The notes under the pieces are model-generated. The model had not been told where the DNA came from. It worked only from the letters and a program-made list of their open reading frames with translations, and did not search any database. From contig NZ_LGHZ01000021.1 in the NCBI RefSeq assembly GCF_001266615.1, forward strand, positions 93,276-157,275: a stretch of 64,000 nucleotides of DNA, in the 5' to 3' direction. Numbering within the stretch: the stretch's first letter is position 1; each line of letters begins with the position of its first letter. Positions 52,089 to 61,429 of the stretch are shown here, piece by piece. The translations under genes were made by a program, and so were the position numbers. The DNA is from Kluyvera genomosp. 1. GTDB taxonomy: Bacteria; Pseudomonadota; Gammaproteobacteria; Enterobacterales; Enterobacteriaceae.

Positions 52089-54356
52089 TCAGGCTTTGAT
52101 ACACATCACGTGATACATACCATCAATAATTTCCGTCCCTTCCGTTTCATGTTCGAACCCTGGGAATTCATGATCCCAGGACTGCAATGCGCGCAGATAG
52201 GCAATTTGTGGGCTGCTGTTGTCACCAAAGTTTTCACCGGAGAGCAGCATCGGAATACCCGGTGGATAAGGAATCACGGAGTTGGCAGCGGTGCGTTTTT
52301 GTAGTCCGTCAATCGCCACCATTTCGACGTTGTCGGAGACAATGGCCTGGTAGGCATCGCGCGGCGTCATCATTGCTTCTGGGAGTGAAGCGTAGGCGGC
52401 ATTCAGACTGGCCCCCGGATTGTTGGTTTTCAGCCAGGTAAACATCTTATCGCCTAAATCATGTACCCCCATTGCAGCATAGGTTTTTGGATACCGTTCG
52501 GTAAGTTCTGGCATAACCTGTGACAGTGGGGCATTGCTATCGTAATGGCGCTTAAAGGAACACAGTGTGTTAATCAGCGTGCCCCATTTCCCACGGGTAA
52601 TCCCCATTGAAAAGAGGAACATTATCTGGAAGTCGGTAGTGCGTGTCGGCACGATACCGTGACGGCCAAGCCAGGCGGTGACCAGCGCGGCCGGTACGCC
52701 GCTTTCCAGCAGGTTGCCGTCATCACCCATTCCCGGGGCCAAAATACTGACTTTAATAGGGTCCAGCATGCTCCAGTTATCCGGCAGATCTTTAAAACCG
52801 TGCCAGCGTTCATCTGGACGCATAATCCAGCAGTTCTGATCGTGGCTCAGCAGTTCAGCAGGCGCATCCGCAAAGGCTATTTCTTTGCCGTTTTGCGGGT
52901 CGATAACCGTCTCTTTGTTCCATGGCTTAAAGAACCAATCGTTGTTTTCGCTAAACTCGCGATACAGACGCGCCATCGCCTGACGGAAATCGACCGCTTC
53001 ATCAATAACTTCCTGGGTCAGCGACAGACCGCTATTGCCATCCATCATGGAAACGGCGATGTCATTTGATGCGCAGATGGCGTACAGCGGCGATGTCGTG
53101 GCGTGCATCATATAGGCTTGATTGAAGCGCGAGAAGTTCACCGCGCCACGGCCCTCACGAACATGAATATAGGATGCCTGGGACAGCGCATTGAGCAATT
53201 TATGGGTGGAATGGGTCGCGAATACAGTGGGGCCGGTATGGTCGCCAGGGTTGCCGCGCATAGCGTAGTGATCGCGATATACCGGGTTGAAACGTGCGTA
53301 ACCGTACCAGGCCTCGTCAAAATGAATGCGATCGCTGGTTTTTTCCAGCAATGCTTGCGCATTTTTGGCGTTATAGCACACGCCATCGTAGGTGCAGTTG
53401 GTCACCACGCTGTAAGACGGTTTATGTGCCGCATATTCGTGGGTGAGTGGGCTGGTACGGATTTTTTCCTGCAGCGCTTCCGGCTGCATTTCCTGCGGGT
53501 AGATTGGCCCAATAATGCCGTAGCGATTTCGGCTGGGTACCATGTAGACCGGTTTTGCGCCGGTGAGGATCAGACCCTGCTCAATGGACTTATGGCAGTT
53601 ACGGTCAATCACCACCACGTCATCATCGGTCATACAGGCCTGCATAATGGTGCGGTTTGAGCCGGAAGTCCCGACCACCACTGACCAGGAGCGATCGGCA
53701 CCAAACACTCGCGCCGCATTTTTTTCGCTCTCGCCAAATGCGCCAGTATGATCCAGCAAAGAACCTAAAGAGGCACGCTCGATCCCCATGTCGGTACGGA
53801 ATAGGTTTTCACCATAGTAATCATGATACAGCCTCCCCGCTGGCGTTTTGGTAAAGCCGACACCGCCCTGGTGGCCTGGCGCTGCCCACGAGTACTCATG
53901 AATATCGTTATATTTCACCAGAGCCGAGAACAGCGGCGGCAGCATTTGCTGACGATAACGATTCATCGCGGCAACGGCACGTCCGGCGATAAAGTCGGCG
54001 GAATCCTCCAGAATCCAGGCAAACTCATCGATAAGCTCCATGAGCTGCGGGTCAATCAGCGCAGTGGCTTTTTCACGCTCACCCAGCAGAAATACCGGCA
54101 CGCCCTGCTGACGCTCGCGAAGCTTATCGAGCAGTTGGCGCACGCGCTGATGCTCATCTTTCTCTTCCATTTGGTAGCTAAACATCAGGCAGTCAATGGC
54201 TTCATTGGCCGCGACGATGGCGTAACCGTCATCGAGCGAGGTGGATTGCATCACCTCCATACCCTGGCGGCTGAGCGCCTGTACCAGGCGATTCACAGCG
54301 GCACCGACCCAGGTATCCTGATGTAGAAATTCGCTCTCAACAATTAGTATTCTCAT
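52089..54356 (-). CDS. adiA: Biodegradative arginine decarboxylase AdiA
   Basis: A 755-residue PLP enzyme converting arginine to agmatine and CO2 while using up a proton. ATG 54356 (MRILIVESEFLHQD) is the usual start, matching the E. coli length. The wing domain, PLP domain (THSTHKLLNALSQ contains the Schiff-base Lys) and C-terminal domain are all present. It works with AdiC. It is separated from adiY-adiC by the hde/gadE genes, unlike the contiguous E. coli adiA-adiY-adiC order. Confidence 0.97.
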   Translation of the reverse strand: MRILIVESEFLHQDTWVGAAVNRLVQALSRQGMEVMQSTSLDDGYAIVAANEAIDCLMFSYQMEEKDEHQRVRQLLDKLRERQQGVPVFLLGEREKATALIDPQLMELIDEFAWILEDSADFIAGRAVAAMNRYRQQMLPPLFSALVKYNDIHEYSWAAPGHQGGVGFTKTPAGRLYHDYYGENLFRTDMGIERASLGSLLDHTGAFGESEKNAARVFGADRSWSVVVGTSGSNRTIMQACMTDDDVVVIDRNCHKSIEQGLILTGAKPVYMVPSRNRYGIIGPIYPQEMQPEALQEKIRTSPLTHEYAAHKPSYSVVTNCTYDGVCYNAKNAQALLEKTSDRIHFDEAWYGYARFNPVYRDHYAMRGNPGDHTGPTVFATHSTHKLLNALSQASYIHVREGRGAVNFSRFNQAYMMHATTSPLYAICASNDIAVSMMDGNSGLSLTQEVIDEAVDFRQAMARLYREFSENNDWFFKPWNKETVIDPQNGKEIAFADAPAELLSHDQNCWIMRPDERWHGFKDLPDNWSMLDPIKVSILAPGMGDDGNLLESGVPAALVTAWLGRHGIVPTRTTDFQIMFLFSMGITRGKWGTLINTLCSFKRHYDSNAPLSQVMPELTERYPKTYAAMGVHDLGDKMFTWLKTNNPGASLNAAYASLPEAMMTPRDAYQAIVSDNVEMVAIDGLQKRTAANSVIPYPPGIPMLLSGENFGDNSSPQIAYLRALQSWDHEFPGFEHETEGTEIIDGMYHVMCIKA

Positions 54357-54686
54357 CTCGTTAATCTCTTGGTTGTAGTGGAACGCGGTAAGTAATACGC
54401 CAGAGAAAAAACGGAGTAAATGCGGGCTGGGGGGATATCGACAGAGCAATTATTTTTATGGCTGATTCTGATATCTATGGTGAAAAATGATATTTCTAGC
54501 CTAATAGCCATCCTTACTCTGATCACAAATGCCTAACCGACCGTGTATTCGTTGTGCCAGGACTTCACGCCAAAAATTTATGGTGCTACATGAACGACCA
54601 AAGTGAAAGAAGCGCTGCGCGAGCGGTAATGAAAATACGGTATGCCGATGAATGATAGATGCGCTCTGGTTCAGATACTGGGGCGC
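54357..54686. other. Intergenic region upstream of adiA
   Basis: About 330 bases holding the adiA promoter region, AT-rich near the start codon. No gene or recognisable RNA seen. Confidence 0.5.
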
Positions 54687-55085
54687 TTATCTTTTTTCCA
54701 GTTGCTGAAATAATAATGCTAATGAATTATTCAGCGCATTAAGGCCCGGCTGATTTGCTTTGTTGGCATAAAAATCATTCATTAGCCGTATTTTTTCCAT
54801 TTGAGTTAGCGCATGGCATGAGCGGCTAATAGGGCTGTCACTGGAAAATAAATCATCAATATTGTTGATCTTAAACTGTGTCTTCTTGATATAACAGATG
54901 ATCTTATCGATGTGATAGCCATTGATTTGATGTGCCGAATGAATATCGGTAAGGTTGACATCTTCAGGGTTAATGTCTTTTGTAACAGTTAGTTGTAGGC
55001 TCTCTATTGCCGAGAGTATATCGATAGTTCCGATGGCGTGAGGCGTCAGGTTACCGGAGAGAATGAGAGTGTGTAATTTACGCAT
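54687..55085 (-). CDS. Protein of unknown function near adiA
   Basis: A 132-residue soluble, mainly helical protein (MRKLHTLILSGNLTPHAIG; SHALTQMEKIRLMNDFYANK). No signal peptide or membrane helix. AT-rich composition and position upstream of adiA suggest it belongs to the acid-resistance region, perhaps as a small regulator or connector. I do not recognise the family. Confidence 0.55.
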   Translation of the reverse strand: MRKLHTLILSGNLTPHAIGTIDILSAIESLQLTVTKDINPEDVNLTDIHSAHQINGYHIDKIICYIKKTQFKINNIDDLFSSDSPISRSCHALTQMEKIRLMNDFYANKANQPGLNALNNSLALLFQQLEKR

Positions 55086-55339
55086 GAATAACCAATTTAA
55101 ATAAACGGGGCATGATTTTATTAATATTTTATATGTTTCGGCAAAGGTCGGTTTGTTTAAATAAAAATATCTCCACTTGCCTGGTGATAACGTATTGTTT
55201 GTAAGCTACCATGCACGCCGAATTACCATTGGGGAGCGATGGTCTATCACTTGAATTGATCGAATGCTGGTCTAAGCTGAAATAAACGCGATCGGTAAAC
55301 ATTATTTCACACTAAACAAACAATAATTTTCTTTGCCTG

Positions 55340-56551
55340 GTGAAAGTTATGCATAGGGATGAATCCCGCTGTTGTTCGCCCATTATTTCCTCTATCGGGT
55401 GCATTGCTGTGAGCGGGCGCGCTTTGTATGCCCGGCGGTGTATCGCGGCGCTTATTCTGGCCTTAGTATGCGGGCGTGCGGAGTCCGCCAGTATGATCGA
55501 CCCGGAAGACGGCATGCTGGATATGAGCCATTTTCTTCAGGACAACCCCTACGGATTCCTGCCGGTACCGGTTGTCATCACTGAACCTGCCGTGGGCTAC
55601 GGCGGCGGTCTATTTGGGCTGTTTTTGCACGGCAAAGGCAGCCGGGAGAACGGGCGCTACATTCCTCCGGCGATCAGCGCCTTCGGCGGCGGCGCGACGC
55701 AAAATGGCAGCTGGTTTGTCGGTGGTGGCCATCGGCGAACCTGGTTGAACGATAGCATCCGGTATTTTGTGGCGGGGGGCTACGCCGATATCAATCTGGA
55801 CATCTATACCGGCGATGTTATCGGCTTTGGTCATAATAAAGCGATTGAGACCCAAACCCAGGGATACGGTGGGACGCAAAAATTACTGTTTCGCGTGGGC
55901 GATACGCCGGTGTTTCTTGGCGCCTCACAGTTTTGGGCAAGGATGGATATCTCTGCGCAGAATAACCCGCTGGTAGACCGCGTCTGGCGGCGTCTGTTGG
56001 GGGAAAATAGCACTTCATCGGCTTTAGGGCTGGTTGCGGAATACGACACGACCGACAATTTATTTTGGCCGGAGCGCGGTGTTTCGCTGAAAGGGGAATA
56101 CCAGTTCTACGGTCAGATGCTGGGGGGCGATTTCCGTTACGACCTGCTGACGCTTGATGGCAAAGTCTTTGTGCCCCTCAGCGCGGACTGGACACTCTCG
56201 CTTGCCGGTAACTATCAAACCTTATCGCAGCAGGACTCGCACCTGCCGCCGATGGCACGTCCCTATATCGATCTTCGGGGAATCTCTCGCTATCGCTATC
56301 AGGGAAACGACGTCAGCACCGTACAAACGCAGCTAGCCTGGAAGGTCACTCCGCGCTGGATTGTGCAGGGATTTGTTGGCGCAGGCAGTGCCGCAAACAG
56401 CACCGATGATCTTTATCACTCCGCCGAGGTGGCATGGGGAACGGGCTTTCGCTACCTGATTGCACGTGAATATGGGCTACGTACCGGTATTGATGTTGCC
56501 TTTAGCGAACACGAACAGGCGCTTTACTTTAATGTTGGCTCTGGTCTGTAA
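55340..56551 (+). CDS. Outer-membrane beta-barrel of the surface antigen (D15/Omp85) type, no POTRA domains
   Basis: Up to 403 residues. The true start is uncertain: GTG 55340 and ATG 55349 leave a long N-region, while GTG 55409 or TTG 55424 would give a compact signal peptide (ARRCIAALILALVCGRAESA). The mature part is a beta barrel with Omp85 features (GLVAEYDTTDNLFWPERG; FVGAGSAAN) and ends in a GL strand. It lacks POTRA repeats, so it is not BamA or TamA. It begins an outer-membrane operon. Function unknown. Confidence 0.7.
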   Translation: MKVMHRDESRCCSPIISSIGCIAVSGRALYARRCIAALILALVCGRAESASMIDPEDGMLDMSHFLQDNPYGFLPVPVVITEPAVGYGGGLFGLFLHGKGSRENGRYIPPAISAFGGGATQNGSWFVGGGHRRTWLNDSIRYFVAGGYADINLDIYTGDVIGFGHNKAIETQTQGYGGTQKLLFRVGDTPVFLGASQFWARMDISAQNNPLVDRVWRRLLGENSTSSALGLVAEYDTTDNLFWPERGVSLKGEYQFYGQMLGGDFRYDLLTLDGKVFVPLSADWTLSLAGNYQTLSQQDSHLPPMARPYIDLRGISRYRYQGNDVSTVQTQLAWKVTPRWIVQGFVGAGSAANSTDDLYHSAEVAWGTGFRYLIAREYGLRTGIDVAFSEHEQALYFNVGSGL

Positions 56552-56582
56552 CTAACCGCAGAACCTGATGGGGAAGAGATTG

Positions 56583-57524
56583 ATGAGATGGATTAAAACC
56601 GTCGTGCCGCTGCTGCTCATTTCCGGTATTGCTCACGCTGAGGATACCAGTGAGGAGCGTACGTTTCCTATCTGGGGGGACGAGGCGCGAGCGCGAGGGT
56701 ACGCCATTCCATTGCCTTTTGGCGTTAACCTGAACTACATGAACATGCGGCAGAATATCGATGTCGATAGCATTAGTTTTTCGGGGCTGGCGCTCGGCAA
56801 TCATCCCATTCCCACCGATATGTTTAATATCGATGCCGGACATACCCGTGAGCAAAGTAAGACCGAAACGCTGCGACTCGATATGTGGGTGTTCCCCTTC
56901 CTGAATGTGTATGGGCTGGTTGGGCATTCCCGAGGATCGTCCGTCTCAAACGTCTCCGTTGACGCCGATCCTTCACGCTACTCGGGGATCGACCGCCTGA
57001 TTGCCGGTTCGGTGCATCGTCTGTATGAAAACGGCTCGTTGCAAAATATTGATTTTACCCTCGACTTCAAAGGCACGACCTGGGGCACGGGCGTTACGCT
57101 GGCCGGCGGTTACGACAACTGGTTCACGCTGGTTGATACCAACTACACCCGGACAGATTTCGATATTTTAGATGGCAAAATTTCGGCGCTGACCGTTTCC
57201 CCACGCGTAGGCTATCGTTTCAATTTACAAGGGCTGTGGGGGCCATCGCACCTGAGCGTGTGGTTGGGCAGCATGTACCAGAATGTGCAACAGGAATTTA
57301 AAGGCAGCCTTGCCGATCTCAGTATGCCCGCTTCGTTACAGCCGCTTATCGATGCGGTGAATCAGAGCGGGGAAGGGCGCTTTGCGGTCAAACAGCGACT
57401 TACCTCGCCATGGAACTTGCTGGTGGGCGCGCAGTATGAAATGACACCGCACTTTAACCTACTGACAGAAATCGGATTTAATGAGCGAAATAGCTTTTTT
57501 GTCGCCGGTGAATATCGCTTCTGA
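56583..57524 (+). CDS. Outer-membrane beta-barrel protein of unknown function
   Basis: About 313 residues starting MRWIKTVVPLLLISGIAHA (signal peptide cut before ED). ATG 56568 would add five residues. Alternating hydrophobic strands (FGVNLNYMNMRQNIDV; LSVWLGSMYQNVQQEF) and the terminal YRF aromatic mark an outer-membrane barrel. It follows the D15-type gene by about 30 bases and overlaps a small frame downstream (TGATG). Probably acts with its operon partners at the cell envelope. Confidence 0.7.
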   Translation: MRWIKTVVPLLLISGIAHAEDTSEERTFPIWGDEARARGYAIPLPFGVNLNYMNMRQNIDVDSISFSGLALGNHPIPTDMFNIDAGHTREQSKTETLRLDMWVFPFLNVYGLVGHSRGSSVSNVSVDADPSRYSGIDRLIAGSVHRLYENGSLQNIDFTLDFKGTTWGTGVTLAGGYDNWFTLVDTNYTRTDFDILDGKISALTVSPRVGYRFNLQGLWGPSHLSVWLGSMYQNVQQEFKGSLADLSMPASLQPLIDAVNQSGEGRFAVKQRLTSPWNLLVGAQYEMTPHFNLLTEIGFNERNSFFVAGEYRF

Positions 57525-57673
57525 TGAACGCCTATCGCAGCGTACTGGTAGTGGCAATGCCCGCCAACATCGATGAACCGCATCCGGGGGATACTTTTCC
57601 CGCTATCATGCCCCTTCTTCGTTGCACCCGGTGGGGGCGACGGCGAGTCTCCACTGCGATGCCCGTGACGTGA
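57524..57673 (+). pseudogene. Short frame, possible frameshifted remnant
   Basis: ATG 57524 overlaps the preceding stop and opens a 49-residue frame (MNAYRSVLVVAMPANIDEPH). A second frame, one base off, continues from about 57576 to 57816 (VITQPELGQLFKAELWQRE). Together they could be one gene of about 90 codons broken by a shift. Neither part is recognisable, so it may also be a spacer. Confidence 0.3.
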
Positions 57674-57763
57674 TAACGCAGCCCGAACTCGGGCAATTGT
57701 TCAAAGCGGAATTGTGGCAAAGAGAGCGCTGGGTTTTATTTTCAGGTCGCGGAGGCCTTCTGA

Positions 57764-58870
57764 ATGGCAAAGTGGTGGGTGTTTTTGATACTGGCGACGG
57801 CCTCTGTACGGGCTGATGATCATCTCTTCCCAATCCAGCAAGCTGAACGGCTCTCGTCGGTCGCTGGCCGACTTTCGGCCCCCGAGTCGCTGCGCCCGTG
57901 CTGTGCATTTGGCTACGACCTTCACGTCCGGGCGATAGGGGTACCGATACCTCTCTATCAAATCGGCAATGTGCTAACCCTTGAGACGCTTGGCCATCAT
58001 CAATATAACGACAGCGCGCTGGGCGCGGTGAAAAACCTGGTCGGGCTCAGCGAAGAACAGAATGGGCTTATCTACACCCACCGCGGCGGGTTTATCGATA
58101 TTGCCCACGTCCGCGATACTGCGGATAACACCTTATTTATCTTTAGCCAGTTGTATCCCAAGCTGGGCCAGCGCTGGCGTGACTTTTACAGCAATGAGCT
58201 TGGCGTTCGGCGTTTGCAGTTTCACGCCTTTAATCCGCCCGCATCGATGACGCAGCGTTATACGCTGGCAGCCTGGATGTCGGGCTACATCGCGTTTCAG
58301 CTGGCGCAGTGGCATGAAATTGCCCAGTGGTATGGTTTTCAATCGGTGCCCGGTTTTTCCGAAGAGATTTCGGCATTTTCACCGGAAGATCTCTACTCAA
58401 ACCTACTGGGCGCGCGGCTTGCTATCACGGTGATCTTGCAGGGCAAGGCCGGTTCGTTGGAAGCCTATAACGACGCGATGACCGCCGAGCTGTCACGAGC
58501 GCTGCTCGCGCTGGATGTCGCCACCAAAAGTGAAACGGAGAACAAGTTTCGCGAGCTGGACGGTGATTGGTGGAACAGTAAACGCCGAGTGCCGGACAAA
58601 TTTCTGGTGCTCAAGCGAAACTACAGTCTGGATAATAATCGCCTGCCGACGCCTGTCGCCTTTGAGAAAACGCCACCCTATCAGATAACGTTTCCTGCGG
58701 TGGTGATGGGGTATCAGTTATCTCATCTGGCAGAACTGCAAATTTATCCCGGTGATGCAATGCAGCGGCTGCCGGCCCCCACATCATTTTACACTTCGTC
58801 ACAATTTCAAACGTTAGCGGATAAAGCTCAGGCCGCTGATAAAGTTCAGCTTGAAAGGATACAGAAATAA
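57764..58870 (+). CDS. DUF4056 exported protein
   Basis: A 368-residue protein with a short signal (MAKWWVFLILATASVRA) and the DUF4056 pattern: RPCCAFGYDLHVRAIGVPIP, THRGGFIDIAHVRDTAD and WHEIAQWYG. GGAGG lies upstream of the ATG. DUF4056 proteins are usually encoded with envelope proteins and are presumed periplasmic or lipid-layer factors, but no activity is known. It is the last gene of the outer-membrane operon. Confidence 0.75.
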   Translation: MAKWWVFLILATASVRADDHLFPIQQAERLSSVAGRLSAPESLRPCCAFGYDLHVRAIGVPIPLYQIGNVLTLETLGHHQYNDSALGAVKNLVGLSEEQNGLIYTHRGGFIDIAHVRDTADNTLFIFSQLYPKLGQRWRDFYSNELGVRRLQFHAFNPPASMTQRYTLAAWMSGYIAFQLAQWHEIAQWYGFQSVPGFSEEISAFSPEDLYSNLLGARLAITVILQGKAGSLEAYNDAMTAELSRALLALDVATKSETENKFRELDGDWWNSKRRVPDKFLVLKRNYSLDNNRLPTPVAFEKTPPYQITFPAVVMGYQLSHLAELQIYPGDAMQRLPAPTSFYTSSQFQTLADKAQAADKVQLERIQK

Positions 58871-59041
58871 AATAGTATCGGAGGGGTGATTATTTATCAT
58901 CTTTTATACGGGCCTTTTTTGCTGCGTAATTTCATAGCAGCAAGAAAGGTTAAATATCACTTATTATGTGGCACATAAGGACAAGTTGAAGGGCGGGGTT
59001 CAGGGTAGAATACCCGTTTATTAAAACGCTGTGATTTTTTT

Positions 59042-59635
59042 ATGATTTTAATTAATTTACTTTTGCGCATAATCCTTTTTTCTCTGGCTGTCGTGGCCGC
59101 TGTACTGTGCCTGCATGTTGATGTCAATATCCTAAAAGATGGCCTGTCTGAAACCTCATTTACCGAAATAGTCCAGGAGTCAATTCTCCTCATTATTGTT
59201 TTGGTTCATCTTATCCGTGCCCGTAAAGATAGCACCATGAGACAGTGTAACGTCTTGATTGCAGGCTTTTTCATGGCCATGCTGATTCGTGAGTTGGACG
59301 CCGTTTTTGACCTCGTGCGCCACGGGAGCTGGGTCTGGTTTGCGCTGTTGGTGAGCGTGGTGAGCATTATTTATGCGCTGCGTAATCCGTCCCGCGTCGC
59401 ACAGCAGCTTATTGCTTATGCAAGTACGCCATCCTATGGTGTGATGGTTTCAGGGTTACTGACCATCCTGATTTTTTCCCGACTTTTTGGGATGTCAATT
59501 CTTTGGCAATCCATTTTGCAAGACGGCTACGCCCGAATTGTCAAAAATATGGTTGAAGAGGGCGTAGAGCTATTTGGCTATATCGTTTGCTTAGGCGCAT
59601 CGATTAATTTACTAGGCGGTAAGCGTTCTTCCTGA
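59042..59635 (+). CDS. Inner-membrane protein of unknown function
   Basis: A 197-residue protein with about five or six hydrophobic helices (LLLRIILFSLAVVAAVLCLH; ESILLIIVLVHLI; VWFALLVSVVSIIYAL; GVMVSGLLTILIFSRLF). Charged loops contain no transporter or enzyme motif I know. It stands alone, with intergenic DNA on both sides. Confidence 0.6.
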   Translation: MILINLLLRIILFSLAVVAAVLCLHVDVNILKDGLSETSFTEIVQESILLIIVLVHLIRARKDSTMRQCNVLIAGFFMAMLIRELDAVFDLVRHGSWVWFALLVSVVSIIYALRNPSRVAQQLIAYASTPSYGVMVSGLLTILIFSRLFGMSILWQSILQDGYARIVKNMVEEGVELFGYIVCLGASINLLGGKRSS

Positions 59636-59917
59636 ATAGGAATAATTACTTCCTCCTTGCGGAATAAAATATTCAATCGCAGATGCACTAAATAAACGTT
59701 GATATTGAAAGTGATAGCGGCTCTTTTGAGGGCCGCTTTTTTTATGCCGGTTAGGCAATCGTTTGTTTTGCGCCGCTTATTAATTGCAGGTAGGATGCTC
59801 CGCGGCGGTTTTATCCCTACATAGAATGACGGGAAAAACCCTGTGGCCGTTGCGGACAGTCGTTCCTTCGCGCACGGCCATCAGTATTCCTTTAATCAGA
59901 CAGGTAACAGGGAAACG

Positions 59918-61360
59918 ATGGAAACACAAAACACAAAGGCTGCGGAGCAACACGCGGCAAAACGGCGCTGGCTTAATGCCCACGAAGAGGGCTACCACAA
60001 AGCGATGGGTAACCGACAGGTGCAGATGATCGCCATCGGCGGCGCGATTGGTACCGGGCTGTTCCTCGGTGCCGGTGCTCGCTTACAAATGGCGGGTCCA
60101 GCGCTGGCTCTGGTGTATCTGGTTTGCGGTATCTTCTCCTTCTTTATTCTGCGCGCACTGGGCGAGTTGGTTCTACACCGTCCTTCTAGCGGCAGCTTTG
60201 TCTCCTATGCTCGCGAGTTCCTCGGCGAAAAGGCTGCCTACGTGGCGGGCTGGATGTACTTCGTCAACTGGGCGATGACCGGCATTGTCGATATCACCGC
60301 CGTGGCGCTGTATATGCATTATTGGGGTGCTTTTGGTGATGTGCCTCAGTGGGTCTTCGCTCTGGGAGCACTGGCGATTGTCGGCACCATGAACATGATC
60401 GGCGTGAAGTGGTTTGCCGAAATGGAATTCTGGTTTGCGCTGGTGAAAGTGCTGGCTATCGTGGTGTTCCTCGTGGTCGGTACCGTTTATCTGGGCAGCG
60501 GTAAACCGCTGGATGGTAACGCTACTGGGTTCCACTTAATCACCGATAACGGCGGTTTCTTCCCGCACGGCCTGCTGCCTGCTTTGGTACTGGTTCAGGG
60601 CGTGGTGTTTGCCTTTGCCTCTATTGAGCTGGTGGGGACCGCTGCCGGTGAATGTAAAGACCCGCAGACCATGGTGCCGAAAGCGATTAACAGCGTTATC
60701 TGGCGTATTGGCCTGTTCTACGTCGGCTCGGTCGTACTGCTGGTACTGCTGCTGCCGTGGACGGCCTATCAGGCAGGGCAGAGTCCGTTCGTGACTTTCT
60801 TCTCGAAGCTGGGCGTACCCTATATCGGCAGCATCATGAACATCGTGGTACTGACCGCCGCACTCTCCAGCCTCAACTCCGGACTCTACTGCACCGGGCG
60901 TATTTTACGCTCGATGGCGATGGGCGGTTCCGCGCCTAAGTTCATGAGCAAAATGAGCCGTCAGCATGTGCCTTATGCGGGCATCATGGCAACGCTGGTC
61001 GTTTATGTGGTGGGGGTGTTCCTCAACTATCTGGTGCCATCACAGGTGTTTGAGATCGTGCTGAACTTCGCCTCGCTGGGGATTATCGCATCCTGGGGCT
61101 TCATCATGATCTGCCAGCTGCGTCTGCGCAAAGCCATCAAAGAAGGTCAGGCCGCTGATGTTAGCTTCAAACTGCCGGGAGCACCGTTCACGTCATGGCT
61201 AACGCTGCTGTTCCTGCTGAGTGTGCTGGTACTGATGGCGTTTGACTATCCGAACGGGACTTTCACCATCGCCTCTCTGCCGTTGATTGCCATTCTGCTG
61301 GTGGCGGGCTGGTACGGCGTGCGTAAGCGCGTAGCGGAAATTCACCGCACCGCACCGTAA
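59918..61360 (+). CDS. ansP: L-asparagine permease AnsP
   Basis: A 480-residue, 12-helix amino-acid permease (AAT/APC family) starting METQNTKAAEQ. From residue 14 on (KRRWLNAHEEGYHKAMGNRQ; IGGAIGTGLFLGAGARLQMA) it is nearly the E. coli AnsP sequence. The C-terminal tail after AEIHRTAP is shorter than in E. coli. It imports asparagine with protons. CAGGGA serves as SD. Confidence 0.95.
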   Translation: METQNTKAAEQHAAKRRWLNAHEEGYHKAMGNRQVQMIAIGGAIGTGLFLGAGARLQMAGPALALVYLVCGIFSFFILRALGELVLHRPSSGSFVSYAREFLGEKAAYVAGWMYFVNWAMTGIVDITAVALYMHYWGAFGDVPQWVFALGALAIVGTMNMIGVKWFAEMEFWFALVKVLAIVVFLVVGTVYLGSGKPLDGNATGFHLITDNGGFFPHGLLPALVLVQGVVFAFASIELVGTAAGECKDPQTMVPKAINSVIWRIGLFYVGSVVLLVLLLPWTAYQAGQSPFVTFFSKLGVPYIGSIMNIVVLTAALSSLNSGLYCTGRILRSMAMGGSAPKFMSKMSRQHVPYAGIMATLVVYVVGVFLNYLVPSQVFEIVLNFASLGIIASWGFIMICQLRLRKAIKEGQAADVSFKLPGAPFTSWLTLLFLLSVLVLMAFDYPNGTFTIASLPLIAILLVAGWYGVRKRVAEIHRTAP

Positions 61361-61365
61361 CCCTC

Positions 61366-61391
61366 AGCCCGGAGAGTATGCTCTCCGGGCT
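61366..61391. terminator. Terminator after ansP
   Basis: A perfect 11-bp stem AGCCCGGAGAG/CTCTCCGGGCT with loop TATG, six bases after the ansP stop and between convergent genes. Confidence 0.85.
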
Positions 61392-61429
61392 GTCTTTCTA
61401 CGCCATTCCTGTCGTGCTATACGCCATCC

